In this document: positions 29,638 to 37,249 of the stretch, piece by piece
How the letters are laid out: each line of letters opens with the position of its first letter
How positions within the stretch are numbered: the stretch's first letter is position 1
Origin: Streptosporangiales bacterium
GTDB taxonomy: Bacteria > Actinomycetota > Actinomycetes > Streptosporangiales > WHST01
NCBI GenBank assembly: GCA_009379955.1
Contig: WHST01000063.1
Coordinates: 1 to 37,249, forward strand
Length of the DNA: 37,249 nucleotides
Reading direction: 5' to 3'
Program-made: the position numbers and the translations under genes
Notes under the pieces: model-generated
Databases searched by the model: none
What the model was told of the DNA's origin: nothing
Seen by the model: only the letters and a program-made list of their open reading frames with translations

Positions 29638-31629
29638 CTACGAGCCGGCGACGAGGAAGATGACCTTCGTCTTCCAGTCGTTGCCGTCGACCGTCGGGCC
29701 GCTCAGCGTCGTGGCCGGGCCGTCCGGCTTCCCGTCGGCCCACGCGGCGCGGTACAGGTTGCCGTTCGACCTGTTGGACCAGTACAGGTAGTCGCCGGCG
29801 ACGAACATGCCGCCCGCGGAGTTCCACCTGCTGTCGGTCGAGGCCGTGTACTCGGTGGCGCCGAGCACGCCGCTCTGCGGCGAGAAGTACCGGTAGAACA
29901 GCCCCGGCCGGTCGATGAGCGTGTAGTACAGCCGCCCGTCGCGGTACGCCATGCCGCCGACGTCGGCGAGCTCGCGGTACAGGTACGGCGCCTGGCCCCG
30001 GTACGTCTGTCCCGAGCCGGTCTGCACGTTGACCCAGGCCGGGTCGTTGTACGGGTCGATCGCGGTGACGGTGCCGAAGGTGCTGCCGTCGAACGTGCGC
30101 TTGTACATGCTGCCGTTGGCGTTGCCGTAGTACATCGTGCCGTTGACCATGAACCCGCCGCGGACGTTGACCCAGCTGCCGGCGCCGGGCACCGTCGAGG
30201 CAGAGCCGACGTCGGTGCCGTCGAACGAGCGCTTCTTCGCGACGCCGTCGGACCCCGCGAACATCAGGGTGCCGGGCAGCGTGCCGGTGTTCTCGGCGGG
30301 GACCGCGGCGCCGCCGTCGACGGGGAAGAACGCGATCTTGCCGCGGAGGTACTTCCGGTTACCGATGTAGTCGGTGTCGCTGCCGACGTACAGGCCCTCG
30401 TCGGTCGCCATCAGCTCCGACGCGCCCTGGCCGCGGGGGTTGCGCCCGGGGTTCCAGCTGAGCGGCAGGCCGTTGCGCGGGTCGAGCGCGCCGATGCCCG
30501 GCCGGGGCACGGCGCCGGTGCCGGCGGAGTCGCGTCCGTTCGCGTTGTTCAGCCAGCGCTGGTGGCCGCCGACGTAGATGGCCTTGTCGGTGATCTCCAG
30601 GCCGAGGAGGGTGTCGGCGCCGGTCCGCGACACCCAGGTCGGCCGGACGTCGGTCCCGCTGGCGTCGGCCTCGAACCGGTTCGCGGTGTCGCACGCCGGG
30701 TCGTTGTCGCCGTAGCCGCCGGTGGACACGACGCCGAAGTACGAGCCGTCGGGCGAGAAGTCGACGTCGCGGATGTAGCTGTCGAAGCTCAACGGGTTGC
30801 AGGGCGCCTCGTAGGTGGGGCTCGCCCAGTCGGGGTCGACGGACGCCGTGTCACCGAGGCGGACGCGCACGATCTGGTCCCTCGGGAGGTCGTCCGCGGA
30901 GGTGAAGTTGCCGATCGCCACGAGGCTCGAGCCGTCCGGGCTGACGGCCATGTCCCGCACGCCCACGGCGCCCTGGGCCTGGCCGGGCAGGCCGGTGTAG
31001 TTGTGGTGACCCTCGACGTCGACCGACAGGTAGCCGTCGAGCTTGCCGTAGGCACGGCTTACCGAGACGAGCCCGCGGTGCTCCGCGCCGCCCGCCGTCG
31101 TGAAGTTGCCGCCGACGAGCAGCCGGCTGCCGGTGTCGTACAGGGTGTTGACCGCGCCGTTGAACGGCACCGACGTGAAGCCCGGCATGACGTCACCGGT
31201 GTCCGCGTCGAGCCGGGTGAGGTTGCGGACCGTCGCGCCGTTGACGGTCTTGAACGCGCCACCGACGTACAGCGTGCCGCTGGGGCCGGGGATGACCGCG
31301 CTGACCGTGCCGTCCATGTCGGGCGTGAACGTGCTGTCGAGCTTGCCGGTGTTCGCGTCGAACGCCAGCAGCCGGTTGCGGGTCCAGACGCTCGAGCTGC
31401 CCCGGTTGGATACCTGGGTGAACGAGCCGCCGACGTAGATCTTGTCGCCGAGCTTCGCGATGGTGTACGTGGTGCCGCCGACGATGTTCGGTGTGGCGGT
31501 GCTCGGGGCACTGTTGACGAGGCGGCCGTGCTCGGCCTCGGGCGCGGCGGCGCTGGTCGGGGCGGAGAGGAGTGCGGCGGTGAGGGCGAGGACGGGGGCG
31601 ACGGCGAGCGGGCGGGCGACGGGGCGCAC
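29638..31629 (-). CDS. Secreted beta-propeller protein (short paralogue)
   Basis: A 663-residue exported protein with signal peptide of about 35 residues (RPLAVAPVLALTAALLSAP), probably cleaved in the SAAA region. It parallels the first two thirds of the 972-residue neighbour, with matching blocks such as GGNFTTAGG, VEGHHNYTG (neighbour VSGHHNYTG), GNRKYLRGK, IDPYNDP and GSGQTYRG, and the end NDWKTKVIFLVAG corresponds to NDWRSSSMFLYAG there. It lacks the PKD and last domains. The delta-60-type blades suggest a beta-propeller. GTG 31629 has GAGGAG 4 bases upstream; open frame before it lacks a ribosome site. The gene is divergent from prfC. Confidence 0.85.
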   Translation of the reverse strand: MRPVARPLAVAPVLALTAALLSAPTSAAAPEAEHGRLVNSAPSTATPNIVGGTTYTIAKLGDKIYVGGSFTQVSNRGSSSVWTRNRLLAFDANTGKLDSTFTPDMDGTVSAVIPGPSGTLYVGGAFKTVNGATVRNLTRLDADTGDVMPGFTSVPFNGAVNTLYDTGSRLLVGGNFTTAGGAEHRGLVSVSRAYGKLDGYLSVDVEGHHNYTGLPGQAQGAVGVRDMAVSPDGSSLVAIGNFTSADDLPRDQIVRVRLGDTASVDPDWASPTYEAPCNPLSFDSYIRDVDFSPDGSYFGVVSTGGYGDNDPACDTANRFEADASGTDVRPTWVSRTGADTLLGLEITDKAIYVGGHQRWLNNANGRDSAGTGAVPRPGIGALDPRNGLPLSWNPGRNPRGQGASELMATDEGLYVGSDTDYIGNRKYLRGKIAFFPVDGGAAVPAENTGTLPGTLMFAGSDGVAKKRSFDGTDVGSASTVPGAGSWVNVRGGFMVNGTMYYGNANGSMYKRTFDGSTFGTVTAIDPYNDPAWVNVQTGSGQTYRGQAPYLYRELADVGGMAYRDGRLYYTLIDRPGLFYRYFSPQSGVLGATEYTASTDSRWNSAGGMFVAGDYLYWSNRSNGNLYRAAWADGKPDGPATTLSGPTVDGNDWKTKVIFLVAGS

Positions 31630-31726
31630 GAAACTCCTCAAGGTATAGCTGTGACGCCCCCGGTTGCGACGGGTCGGAGCGTAGCGAGGCACCAGCCCGC
31701 AGCCAACGTGCTCGGACCGGCTGTCA

Positions 31727-31737
31727 CCGGCGATGAC
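31727..31737 (-). promoter_or_regulatory. Shared upstream element of the propeller genes, copy 2
   Basis: The minus strand reads GTCATCGCCGG, 98 bases before the start at 31629, equal in sequence and distance to the copy at 29608-29618. Confidence 0.35.
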
Positions 31738-31793
31738 CGAGAGCAAGGAGGGGCGCCGTCGTCTCGTCCCGATGCCTGCACGATCATGTCGGG

Positions 31794-33395
31794 GTGACCG
31801 GAACCGACGTGCAGACGCCAGCGGTGGTCCGCGAGGCGGCGCGCCGGCGCACCTTCGCGGTGATCAGCCACCCGGACGCGGGCAAGTCCACCCTGACCGA
31901 GGCGCTCGCGCTCCACGCCAGGGTGATCGGCGAGGCCGGCGCCGTCCACGGCAAGAGCGGCCGCCGCGGTGTGGTCTCGGACTGGATGGACATCGAGCGC
32001 GCCCGCGGCATCTCCATCACCTCCGCGGCGCTGCAGTTCGCGTACGGCGACGTGGTGATCAACCTGCTCGACACCCCCGGCCACGCCGACTTCTCCGAGG
32101 ACACCTACCGGGTGCTGGCCGCCGTCGACTGCGCCGTGATGCTGCTCGACGCGGCGAAGGGGCTCGAGCCGCAGACGTTGAAGCTGTTCGAGGTGTGCAG
32201 GTACCGCGGCATCCCCGTGATCACGTTCGTGAACAAGTGGGACCGGCCGGGCCGCGACCCCCTCGACCTGATGGACGAGATCGAGCAGCGGATCGGCCTG
32301 CGCCCCACCCCGCTCACCTGGCCGGTCGGCGTCGCCGGGGACTTCCGCGGGGTGCTCGACCGGCGTACCCGCGAGCTCGTCCGCTTCGGCAGGACGTCGG
32401 GCGGTGCGACGCGCGCGGTCGAGGAACGTATCCCGCCGCGGCTCGCCTCCGCGCAGGAGGGCACCGCCTGGACCGCGGCGGTGGAGGAGTCCGACCTGCT
32501 CGGGGCGTCGGGACAGGACCACGACCACGAGGGGTTCCTCGCCGGCACCACGACACCGGTCCTGTTCGGCGCGGCGGTGATGAACTTCGGGGTCGGACGG
32601 CTGCTGGAGAACCTCGCCGAGCTCGCTCCGCCGCCGCGGCCACGCCCGGACGTCGACGGCGCCGTGCGCGAGCTCGACGCGCCGTTCAGCGGCTTCGTCT
32701 TCAAGGTGCAGGCCGGCATGGACCGCGCGCATCGTGACCGGCTCGCGTTCATCCGGGTGTGCTCGGGTGTCTTCGAGCGCGGCATGGTGGTCACCCACGC
32801 CGCGTCGGGACGCCCGTTCACGACGAAGTACGCGCAGCAGGTGTTCGGCCGCGAGCGCAACACCATCGACGTCGCGTACCCCGGCGACATCGTCGGACTC
32901 GTCAACGCCTCGGCCGTCCGCGTCGGCGACACGATGTACGACGAGACGCCGGTCGCGTTCCCCGGCATCCCGAGCTTCGCGCCCGAGCATTTCGCGGTCG
33001 TCCGCGCGAACGACTCGGGCAGGTACAAGCAGTTCCAGCGCGGCATCACCCAGCTGGAGCAGGAGGGCGTCGTGCAGGTGCTGCGGTCGGACCGCAGGGG
33101 CGGTGCCGCGCCGGTGCTCGCGGCGGTCGGGCCGATGCAGTTCGAGGTCGCCACGCACCGGATGCAGCACGAGTTCGGCGCACCCGTCACGCTCGACCGG
33201 CTCGACTACGGCCTGGCCAGGCGCACCGCGGCCGCCCACGTCGGGCTGCTCGACAGGGAGCGCGGGTGCGAGGTGATGGAGCGCTCGGACGGCGAGCTGC
33301 TCGCGCTCTTCACCGACGTCTGGCGGTTGCGCTCCGTCCAGCGCGACCACCCGACGGTGCTGCTCGAACCCCTCCTGGCGGGCGTCGAGACCTGA
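31794..33395 (+). CDS. prfC: Peptide chain release factor 3
   Basis: A 533-residue translational GTPase that recycles RF1 and RF2 from the ribosome. The G domain has SHPDAGKST (25-33), a switch region with [32 protein letters not shown] and NKWDR. Domain II/III segments [19 protein letters not shown] and [17 protein letters not shown] are typical of RF3 rather than EF-G. GTG 31794 is accepted because family similarity starts a few residues later; no good ribosome site precedes it. Its 3' end overlaps the convergent PAP2 gene by 86 bases. Confidence 0.95.
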   Translation: MTGTDVQTPAVVREAARRRTFAVISHPDAGKSTLTEALALHARVIGEAGAVHGKSGRRGVVSDWMDIERARGISITSAALQFAYGDVVINLLDTPGHADFSEDTYRVLAAVDCAVMLLDAAKGLEPQTLKLFEVCRYRGIPVITFVNKWDRPGRDPLDLMDEIEQRIGLRPTPLTWPVGVAGDFRGVLDRRTRELVRFGRTSGGATRAVEERIPPRLASAQEGTAWTAAVEESDLLGASGQDHDHEGFLAGTTTPVLFGAAVMNFGVGRLLENLAELAPPPRPRPDVDGAVRELDAPFSGFVFKVQAGMDRAHRDRLAFIRVCSGVFERGMVVTHAASGRPFTTKYAQQVFGRERNTIDVAYPGDIVGLVNASAVRVGDTMYDETPVAFPGIPSFAPEHFAVVRANDSGRYKQFQRGITQLEQEGVVQVLRSDRRGGAAPVLAAVGPMQFEVATHRMQHEFGAPVTLDRLDYGLARRTAAAHVGLLDRERGCEVMERSDGELLALFTDVWRLRSVQRDHPTVLLEPLLAGVET

Positions 33396-34170
33396 CCGGC
33401 ACGAGGTTCCACGACGCGAAGACGAAACCCAGCAGCATCAGCACGCCGTTGACCCAGCCCGGCGGGACGTCGCTGACCCAGTGCGCGTTGAGGTAGACCC
33501 GCGACCAGCCCTCGACGAACATCAGTACCGCGACGAGCGCCCAGGCACCCGCCCAGACCCGCCGTGACACCCCGAGCGCGCGGAGGATCAGGAACAGGCC
33601 GGTGCCGTAGATCGCGGCGATCCGCGCGGAGGCACCGGACGGGAACGTGCCGCCGCTGTCGGGCGGGTGCCCGCGTTGGATGACGTCTGCGATGCCGACC
33701 TGCTGGTAGTGCTGGAGCACGATCATCGCGCCGAGCACGAGCAGGCCGACCCAGCGACGGCGCGGGGCGACGAGCGCGAACACCACGACCATCACCGCGG
33801 ACACGATCCAGCACTGGTACTTGTTGCCCATCTGCGTGACGACGGACATGACCGCCGTGAAGCCGTCGGTCTGGTGGGCGGCGATCCAGCGGAACACGAC
33901 CCAGTCGAGCGGCTGCAGGTGCGGGACCACGCGACCGAGTGCGTACATGACGCCGGTCACGACCGTCAGCACCGTCGACGCCAGCACGACGAACGCGCCC
34001 ACCGGGGTGATGCTCCGGTCGAGCCCGGCACGCATGTCGACGAGCCGGTCGCGGATCGCGGCGAGCCGTCCGGCCGCGGAGATGCGTGCGCGCAGCGCGA
34101 GCACGTACGTCACCGGTGGCACGAGGACGACGCCGAGGACGGTGATGGTCAGGATCTGCGGGTCGGGCAC
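33310..34170 (-). CDS. PAP2-family membrane phosphatase-like protein
   Basis: A 286-residue membrane protein with about six helices. Motif 3 of the PAP2 superfamily is intact ([13 protein letters not shown], 223-235, with R224, H230 and D234). Motif 1 is weak (IQRGHPP), and motif 2 reads PSGA (177-180) where active enzymes have PSGH, so the general-acid histidine is replaced. Substrates of the family are lipid phosphates such as phosphatidate or undecaprenyl pyrophosphate; activity here is doubtful. The last 28 or so residues, very rich in Arg and Gly, are encoded opposite the end of prfC. GTG 34170 has GGAGGAGG 9 bases upstream. Confidence 0.82.
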   Translation of the reverse strand: MPDPQILTITVLGVVLVPPVTYVLALRARISAAGRLAAIRDRLVDMRAGLDRSITPVGAFVVLASTVLTVVTGVMYALGRVVPHLQPLDWVVFRWIAAHQTDGFTAVMSVVTQMGNKYQCWIVSAVMVVVFALVAPRRRWVGLLVLGAMIVLQHYQQVGIADVIQRGHPPDSGGTFPSGASARIAAIYGTGLFLILRALGVSRRVWAGAWALVAVLMFVEGWSRVYLNAHWVSDVPPGWVNGVLMLLGFVFASWNLVPVRSRRPPGGVRAAPSGGRAGRSATARRR

Positions 34171-34374
34171 GTTCGGCGTCCTCCTCCGGGCCCGGGCGCG
34201 CCGGGCGCGTCGTCACCGTACGGCTTGCCATCCCGGCGCACGCGCCGGGTGAACGAGCCGGCCGCGCCTGTGATCCCGGTGGCACTCAGCGTGTCGGCGA
34301 TCTCGCAACCGGTGGTCGGGCCTCCGCGCGCCGACCGTAGGGTGCCGGTGACTCGCCCGACCCCGAGGAGGACC

Positions 34375-35865
34375 GTGGCCGACGACACCGGAGCGCCGCC
34401 GGCATTCGCGCTCGACCCGCGCGCGCTGGCCGACACCGAGCTGCTGCGAAACGGTGCGCTCGCGCCGCTCGACGGGTTCCTCGGCGAGGACGACGTGCAC
34501 GCCGTCGTCGCGTCCGGGCGGCTGTCCGACGGCACGGCGTGGCCGGTGCCCGTCACGCTGCCGGTCCCCGCGGACGTCGCCGATGCCGCGGCGTCGGCCG
34601 GCGCCCTGGTGCTCGAGGACCCCGAGGGCACGCCGGTCGCCACGCTCCGCGTGAAGGGTCGCTGGTCGGACGGCGCGACGTCGTACCTCGCGGGTCCGGT
34701 CGAGCCGGGCGGCGCGTCCACGGCCGGGGTGTTCCGGCACCTGCACCGGCCGCCGGCCGAGGTCGCGGCGGAGCTGGCCGGCGACCGCCCGGTGCTCGGC
34801 GTCGTCGTCGACCGTCCGCTGCACCACCCCGATCTCGCCGCGATCCGCCGCGCGGCCGCCGGTCTCGGCGACGGTCGCGTCCTGCTGCTCGTGCCCACCG
34901 CGGGCGACCGCATGCTGCCGCCCGAGTCGCTCGTCCGGCTCGCGCTCGCCGCGCGCGACCGGTTGCCGGACGCCGCCGTCGTGGCCGTGCGACTCGCGCG
35001 TCGCGACCGGCCCGACCACGACCTCGCGCTTACCGCCCTGGTGGCACGGCGCTACGGCACCGCCCTGCTCGCCGCGCCGGGGACCACCACGGGCATGGCC
35101 GGCACGGCCGGGCTCGTGGCGCCGCCGCCGGTGGCGTACGACGAGCGCGAGCAGGCATGGCGTCCTGAGGACGAGGTGCCGGCCGGGGACCGGCGTCCAC
35201 CACTGGCGGCCGCCGACGTCGAGCGCCTGCTGGCCGCCGGGGAGCCGCTCCCGGAGTGGTACACCCCGCCCGAGGTCGCCGCGGAGCTCGCGCACGTGCG
35301 GCCGCCGCTGACCGAACGCGGCGTCACGGTGTTCTTCACCGGGCTGTCGGGGTCGGGCAAGTCCACGATCGCCCGTGCCCTGTACGACGCCCTGACCGAG
35401 CGCGCCGACCGTACGGTCACGCTGCTCGACGGCGACGTCGTCCGCCGCATGCTGTCGGCAGGCCTCGGCTTCTCCCGCACCGACCGCGACCGCAACATCC
35501 TGCGCATCGGCTTCGTCGCCGCCGAGGTGAACCGGCACGGCGGCCTCGCGATCTGCGCCCCCATCGCCCCGTACGCCGCCACCCGCGCCGCGGTCCGCGA
35601 GATGGTGACGGCGGCCGGGGGCGGGTTCGTCCTCGTCCACGTGGCCACCTCCCTGGAGGTGTCCGAGGCGCGCGACCGCAAGGGCCTGTACGCGAAGGCC
35701 CGCGCCGGCCTGATCCCGGAGTTCACCGGCGTCAGCGACCCCTACGAACCGCCCACGGACGCCGACCTCAGAATCGACACCGCCGAGGTCCCGGTGGCGG
35801 AGGCCGTGCGCGCGATCCTCGCCCACCTGGAGGCAGCGGGCTACCTCCGGGCGCTCCCCAAATGA
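34375..35865 (+). CDS. cysC: APS kinase fused to degenerate ATP-sulfurylase-like region
   Basis: A 496-residue protein. The C-terminal 185 residues are a complete adenylyl-sulfate kinase (ATP + APS to PAPS): P-loop GLSGSGKST (323-331), LDGDVVRRML, FSRTDRDRNILRIGFVA and GLYAKARAG. Residues 10-120 look like the PUA-like N-domain of ATP sulfurylase (ELLRNGALAPLDGFL, SDGTAWPVPVTL). Residues 138-240 sit where its catalytic domain should be, but QxRNPxH is replaced by DRPLHH and GRDHAG by APGTTTG. The linker PLPEWYTPPEV matches fused Sat-CysC proteins. Sulfurylase activity is therefore unlikely. GAGGAGG precedes GTG 34375. The stop codon lies inside the left inverted repeat of the next element. Confidence 0.88.
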   Translation: MADDTGAPPAFALDPRALADTELLRNGALAPLDGFLGEDDVHAVVASGRLSDGTAWPVPVTLPVPADVADAAASAGALVLEDPEGTPVATLRVKGRWSDGATSYLAGPVEPGGASTAGVFRHLHRPPAEVAAELAGDRPVLGVVVDRPLHHPDLAAIRRAAAGLGDGRVLLLVPTAGDRMLPPESLVRLALAARDRLPDAAVVAVRLARRDRPDHDLALTALVARRYGTALLAAPGTTTGMAGTAGLVAPPPVAYDEREQAWRPEDEVPAGDRRPPLAAADVERLLAAGEPLPEWYTPPEVAAELAHVRPPLTERGVTVFFTGLSGSGKSTIARALYDALTERADRTVTLLDGDVVRRMLSAGLGFSRTDRDRNILRIGFVAAEVNRHGGLAICAPIAPYAATRAAVREMVTAAGGGFVLVHVATSLEVSEARDRKGLYAKARAGLIPEFTGVSDPYEPPTDADLRIDTAEVPVAEAVRAILAHLEAAGYLRALPK

Positions 35866-35949
35866 TCATGTTAAGTGCGCCTTTTCGGTGATCCCACCGT
35901 GGTTCGGGCGTTCCCATCTGCTGCAGACGGCGGGAACCCCCGAATCACG
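35857..35949 (+). repeat. Left 93-bp inverted repeat of the DUF559 cassette
   Basis: The outer 25 bases (35857-35881, core AAATGATCATGTTAAG) match 37105-37129 exactly in inverted orientation. Over all 93 bases, 83 agree. The inner half is a hairpin: TTCGGGCGTTCCC pairs with GGGAACCCCCGAA around a loop containing CTGCAG. The outer edge covers the last codons and the TGA of the APS kinase gene. Confidence 0.92.
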
Positions 35950-35970
35950 ATGCCCGGATGGTTGGTGCGC

Positions 35971-36933
35971 CTACGCCGTACGCGGGTGCCGCGAGCGCGT
36001 CCTGTTCCGTGCGAACGCGGCGAGGATGCGCCGGGCCGTGCGTTCGGGCTGCGCGAGGTCGGACCAGGTCACGCGGACGACCTCGTAGCCGAGCTCGCGC
36101 AGCCGGTCCTCTCGGCGCTTCTCGGCGATGACGACGTCGGACGGGTCGACGCCAGTACCGCGGTACTTCACGTCGCCGTCGAACTCGACCACGACGCGCT
36201 CGTCCTCGAACAGGAAGTCGACCCTGGCGACGAACCTCCCCGCCTCGTCGACGATCTCGCGCTGGAGGACGGGAACCGGCAGGCCCTGCCGGGCGAACAG
36301 CACCCGCGCCCGCGACTCGCCGACGCTCTCCGACAACCCGTCCGCGAACGAGATGACCCTCCCCGCCGAACCCGAGCACGGCCACAGGCGCATCTCGCCG
36401 AACAGGCGATCGAGCTCCGGCTTCGTCGCGAGTCTGCGGCGTAGTGCCGAGTCCGCGGCCACGACGGACGCCTCGAGCCCGGACGTCAGCGCCACCTCGA
36501 CCACGGCGCGGGCCGGATGGACGGCCGGCAGGCCGCACACGCGCACGACCTCCGCGGCGTCGATCATCCCCGCGTGATGGTCGACACCCGCGCACCGGCG
36601 AGCGGCGCCGGTGTCGAGTCTGGTGACGTGGACGAGGGAGAGGTCGACGTCCCACAGCACCAGCCCGTGCAGAGCCGCGGCGGTCACGTGGCTGAACGCC
36701 GTCCGATCCTCGAGTGAGAGCCCCACGGCGTGGGCGCGGAGGACGTGCCTCCCCACCGCGTCGAGTCGGTCGTACCGCTGCTGCTGGACGTAGGCACCCC
36801 TGCGCAGCCGACGCAGCTCGCGTACCCGGACGAGATGACGCAGCTCGTCGTCGGAGAGGCCGCACGCGAGGGCCTGCGCGCGGGTGAACGGACCGTGCTG
36901 GGCGTCCGCGATGGCGGCGAGTCGTGGATTCAT
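35971..36933 (-). CDS. AbiEi-like winged-helix / DUF559 endonuclease-like protein
   Basis: A 320-residue soluble protein. Residues 1 to about 50 resemble the N-terminal winged helix of AbiEi-type antitoxins (GPFTRAQALACGLSDDELRHLV, given in parts: FTRAQALACG, LRRLRRGAYV). The middle (75-165) resembles the AbiEi body (TAFSHVTAAALHG). The C-terminal third is a DUF559/Vsr-like nuclease fold, with E206 in GESRAR, D239 in ARVDFLF, E250 and D252 in VVVEFDGD, and EKRRED at 271-276 in the PD-(D/E)xK order. All candidate catalytic residues are present. No AbiEii-type toxin partner is nearby. DNA cleavage and any defence role are inferred. ATG 36933 lacks a clear ribosome site. Confidence 0.82.
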   Translation of the reverse strand: MNPRLAAIADAQHGPFTRAQALACGLSDDELRHLVRVRELRRLRRGAYVQQQRYDRLDAVGRHVLRAHAVGLSLEDRTAFSHVTAAALHGLVLWDVDLSLVHVTRLDTGAARRCAGVDHHAGMIDAAEVVRVCGLPAVHPARAVVEVALTSGLEASVVAADSALRRRLATKPELDRLFGEMRLWPCSGSAGRVISFADGLSESVGESRARVLFARQGLPVPVLQREIVDEAGRFVARVDFLFEDERVVVEFDGDVKYRGTGVDPSDVVIAEKRREDRLRELGYEVVRVTWSDLAQPERTARRILAAFARNRTRSRHPRTA

Positions 36934-37036
36934 GGACCGACCATGACGGACGCCGAGGGTGGTGGCGGAACGGCGAGCCACGATTGTGGACGGCGGCCGG
37001 TGTACGTCCCGGAGCGGTCCACAGGCGTCGCGTCCG

Positions 37037-37129
37037 CGTGATTCGGGTGTTCCCGTCGCCTGCAGCACGTGGGAACCCCCGATTCGCGGTGGGATCACCG
37101 AAATGGCGCACTTAACATGATCATTTGGG
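37037..37129 (-). repeat. Right 93-bp inverted repeat of the DUF559 cassette
   Basis: Inverted partner of 35857-35949 with 10 mismatches in 93 bases. It carries its own hairpin (TTCGGGTGTTCCC with GGGAACCCCCGA around a CTGCAG-type loop). It lies upstream of the gene's start, so the promoter must be within or inside it. Confidence 0.92.
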
Positions 37130-37132
37130 TCA

Positions 37133-37148
37133 GGGGCGGGCGGGCGGG
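37133..37148 (+). other. G-quadruplex motif
   Basis: Four runs of at least three G separated by single C (GGGGCGGGCGGGCGGG) meet the standard quadruplex rule. It fills most of the 31 bases between the DUF559 cassette edge and the right IS end. Confidence 0.6.
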
Positions 37149-37160
37149 CGGACGCAACGG

Positions 37161-37249
37161 CTAGATGAATGATTCCGTGAAGCTGCTGGTCAGTGGTCGT
37201 AGGCGGTGAGTGATCGTTTGCTGGTGACGCCGGTGGTCCAGTTGTGCCA
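37161..37249 (-). mobile_element. Right end of an IS982-type insertion sequence (inverted copy, partial)
   Basis: Exact reverse complement of 52-140. The element enters from the right edge on the minus strand. Identity begins at CTAG (37161-37164), the same outer limit as in the left copy. Confidence 0.75.
37190..37249 (-). CDS. IS982-family transposase, C-terminal fragment (second copy)
   Basis: The last 19 residues of the transposase (ending KRSLTAYDH) and its TGA stop at 37190-37192, identical to the left copy where they overlap. The rest is outside the window. Confidence 0.7.
   Translation of the reverse strand, partial: WHNWTTGVTSKRSLTAYDH

Larger units (their letters stand above)
35857..37129. 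mobile_element. Candidate single-gene cassette bounded by inverted repeats
   Basis: A 1273-base unit consisting of one gene (AbiEi-type winged helix plus DUF559 nuclease-like domain) between two 93-bp imperfect terminal inverted repeats. The organisation is that of a small insertion element, but the only protein is not a known transposase. No clear target-site duplication longer than TC was found at the edges. That the unit moves is inference. Confidence 0.45.

Noticed and set aside
34375-35300. Active bifunctional ATP sulfurylase/APS kinase
   Set aside because: The sulfurylase catalytic motifs are missing, so only the kinase activity is supported.
35971-36933. A type IV AbiE toxin-antitoxin pair
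   Set aside because: Only the AbiEi-like winged helix is present and it is fused to a nuclease-like domain; no AbiEii nucleotidyltransferase gene is adjacent.

Overview
The window is chromosomal DNA of a high-GC actinomycete. The evidence is the strongly G/C-biased third codon positions, frequent GTG starts, GTGA/ATGA gene overlaps, TANNNT boxes six bases from start codons, and the typical actinobacterial order mfd / SurA-like lipoprotein / mazG / eno / ftsB / DUF501 / ppx. No rRNA or tRNA gene was seen. The genus cannot be fixed from the sequence alone; something near Propionibacteriales or Jiangellales is a guess.

Layout. Both extremities are the same IS982-type insertion sequence end in opposite orientation (1-140 and 37161-37249, 89 identical bases), so the window is the DNA between two inverted IS copies and may be a contig that broke in them. 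Next come a ThrE-type amino-acid exporter and a MOSC protein (minus strand). Divergent from them is a likely catabolic module on the plus strand: IclR regulator, Ldh-family dehydrogenase, MHS-type symporter and SDR dehydrogenase. A type II NADH dehydrogenase follows.

From about 7.9 to 26.0 kb, 19 genes run on the minus strand. In transcription order they are mfd, a SurA-like lipoprotein, mazG, a small membrane protein and an F420-type LLM oxidoreductase. Then comes a 31-bp minisatellite, followed by eno, ftsB, DUF501 and ppx. A Tat-signal SDR and a NarL-type two-component pair come next. Last are a family 5 uracil-DNA glycosylase and a translationally coupled DUF4129 / membrane protein / MoxR ATPase / DUF58 / membrane protein operon.

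From 26 to 31.7 kb there is a small ORF, a strong convergent hairpin cluster, and two paralogous secreted beta-propeller proteins, one extended by a PKD domain and a further C-terminal domain. On the right are prfC (plus), an overlapping convergent PAP2-family membrane protein (minus), and an APS kinase fused to a degenerate ATP-sulfurylase-like region.

The most unusual segment is 35857-37129: one gene for an AbiEi-type winged-helix plus DUF559 nuclease-like protein, enclosed by 93-bp inverted repeats (about 89 percent identical) that each contain a hairpin. It has the architecture of a small single-gene mobile cassette with no recognisable transposase. A G-quadruplex motif separates it from the right IS copy.
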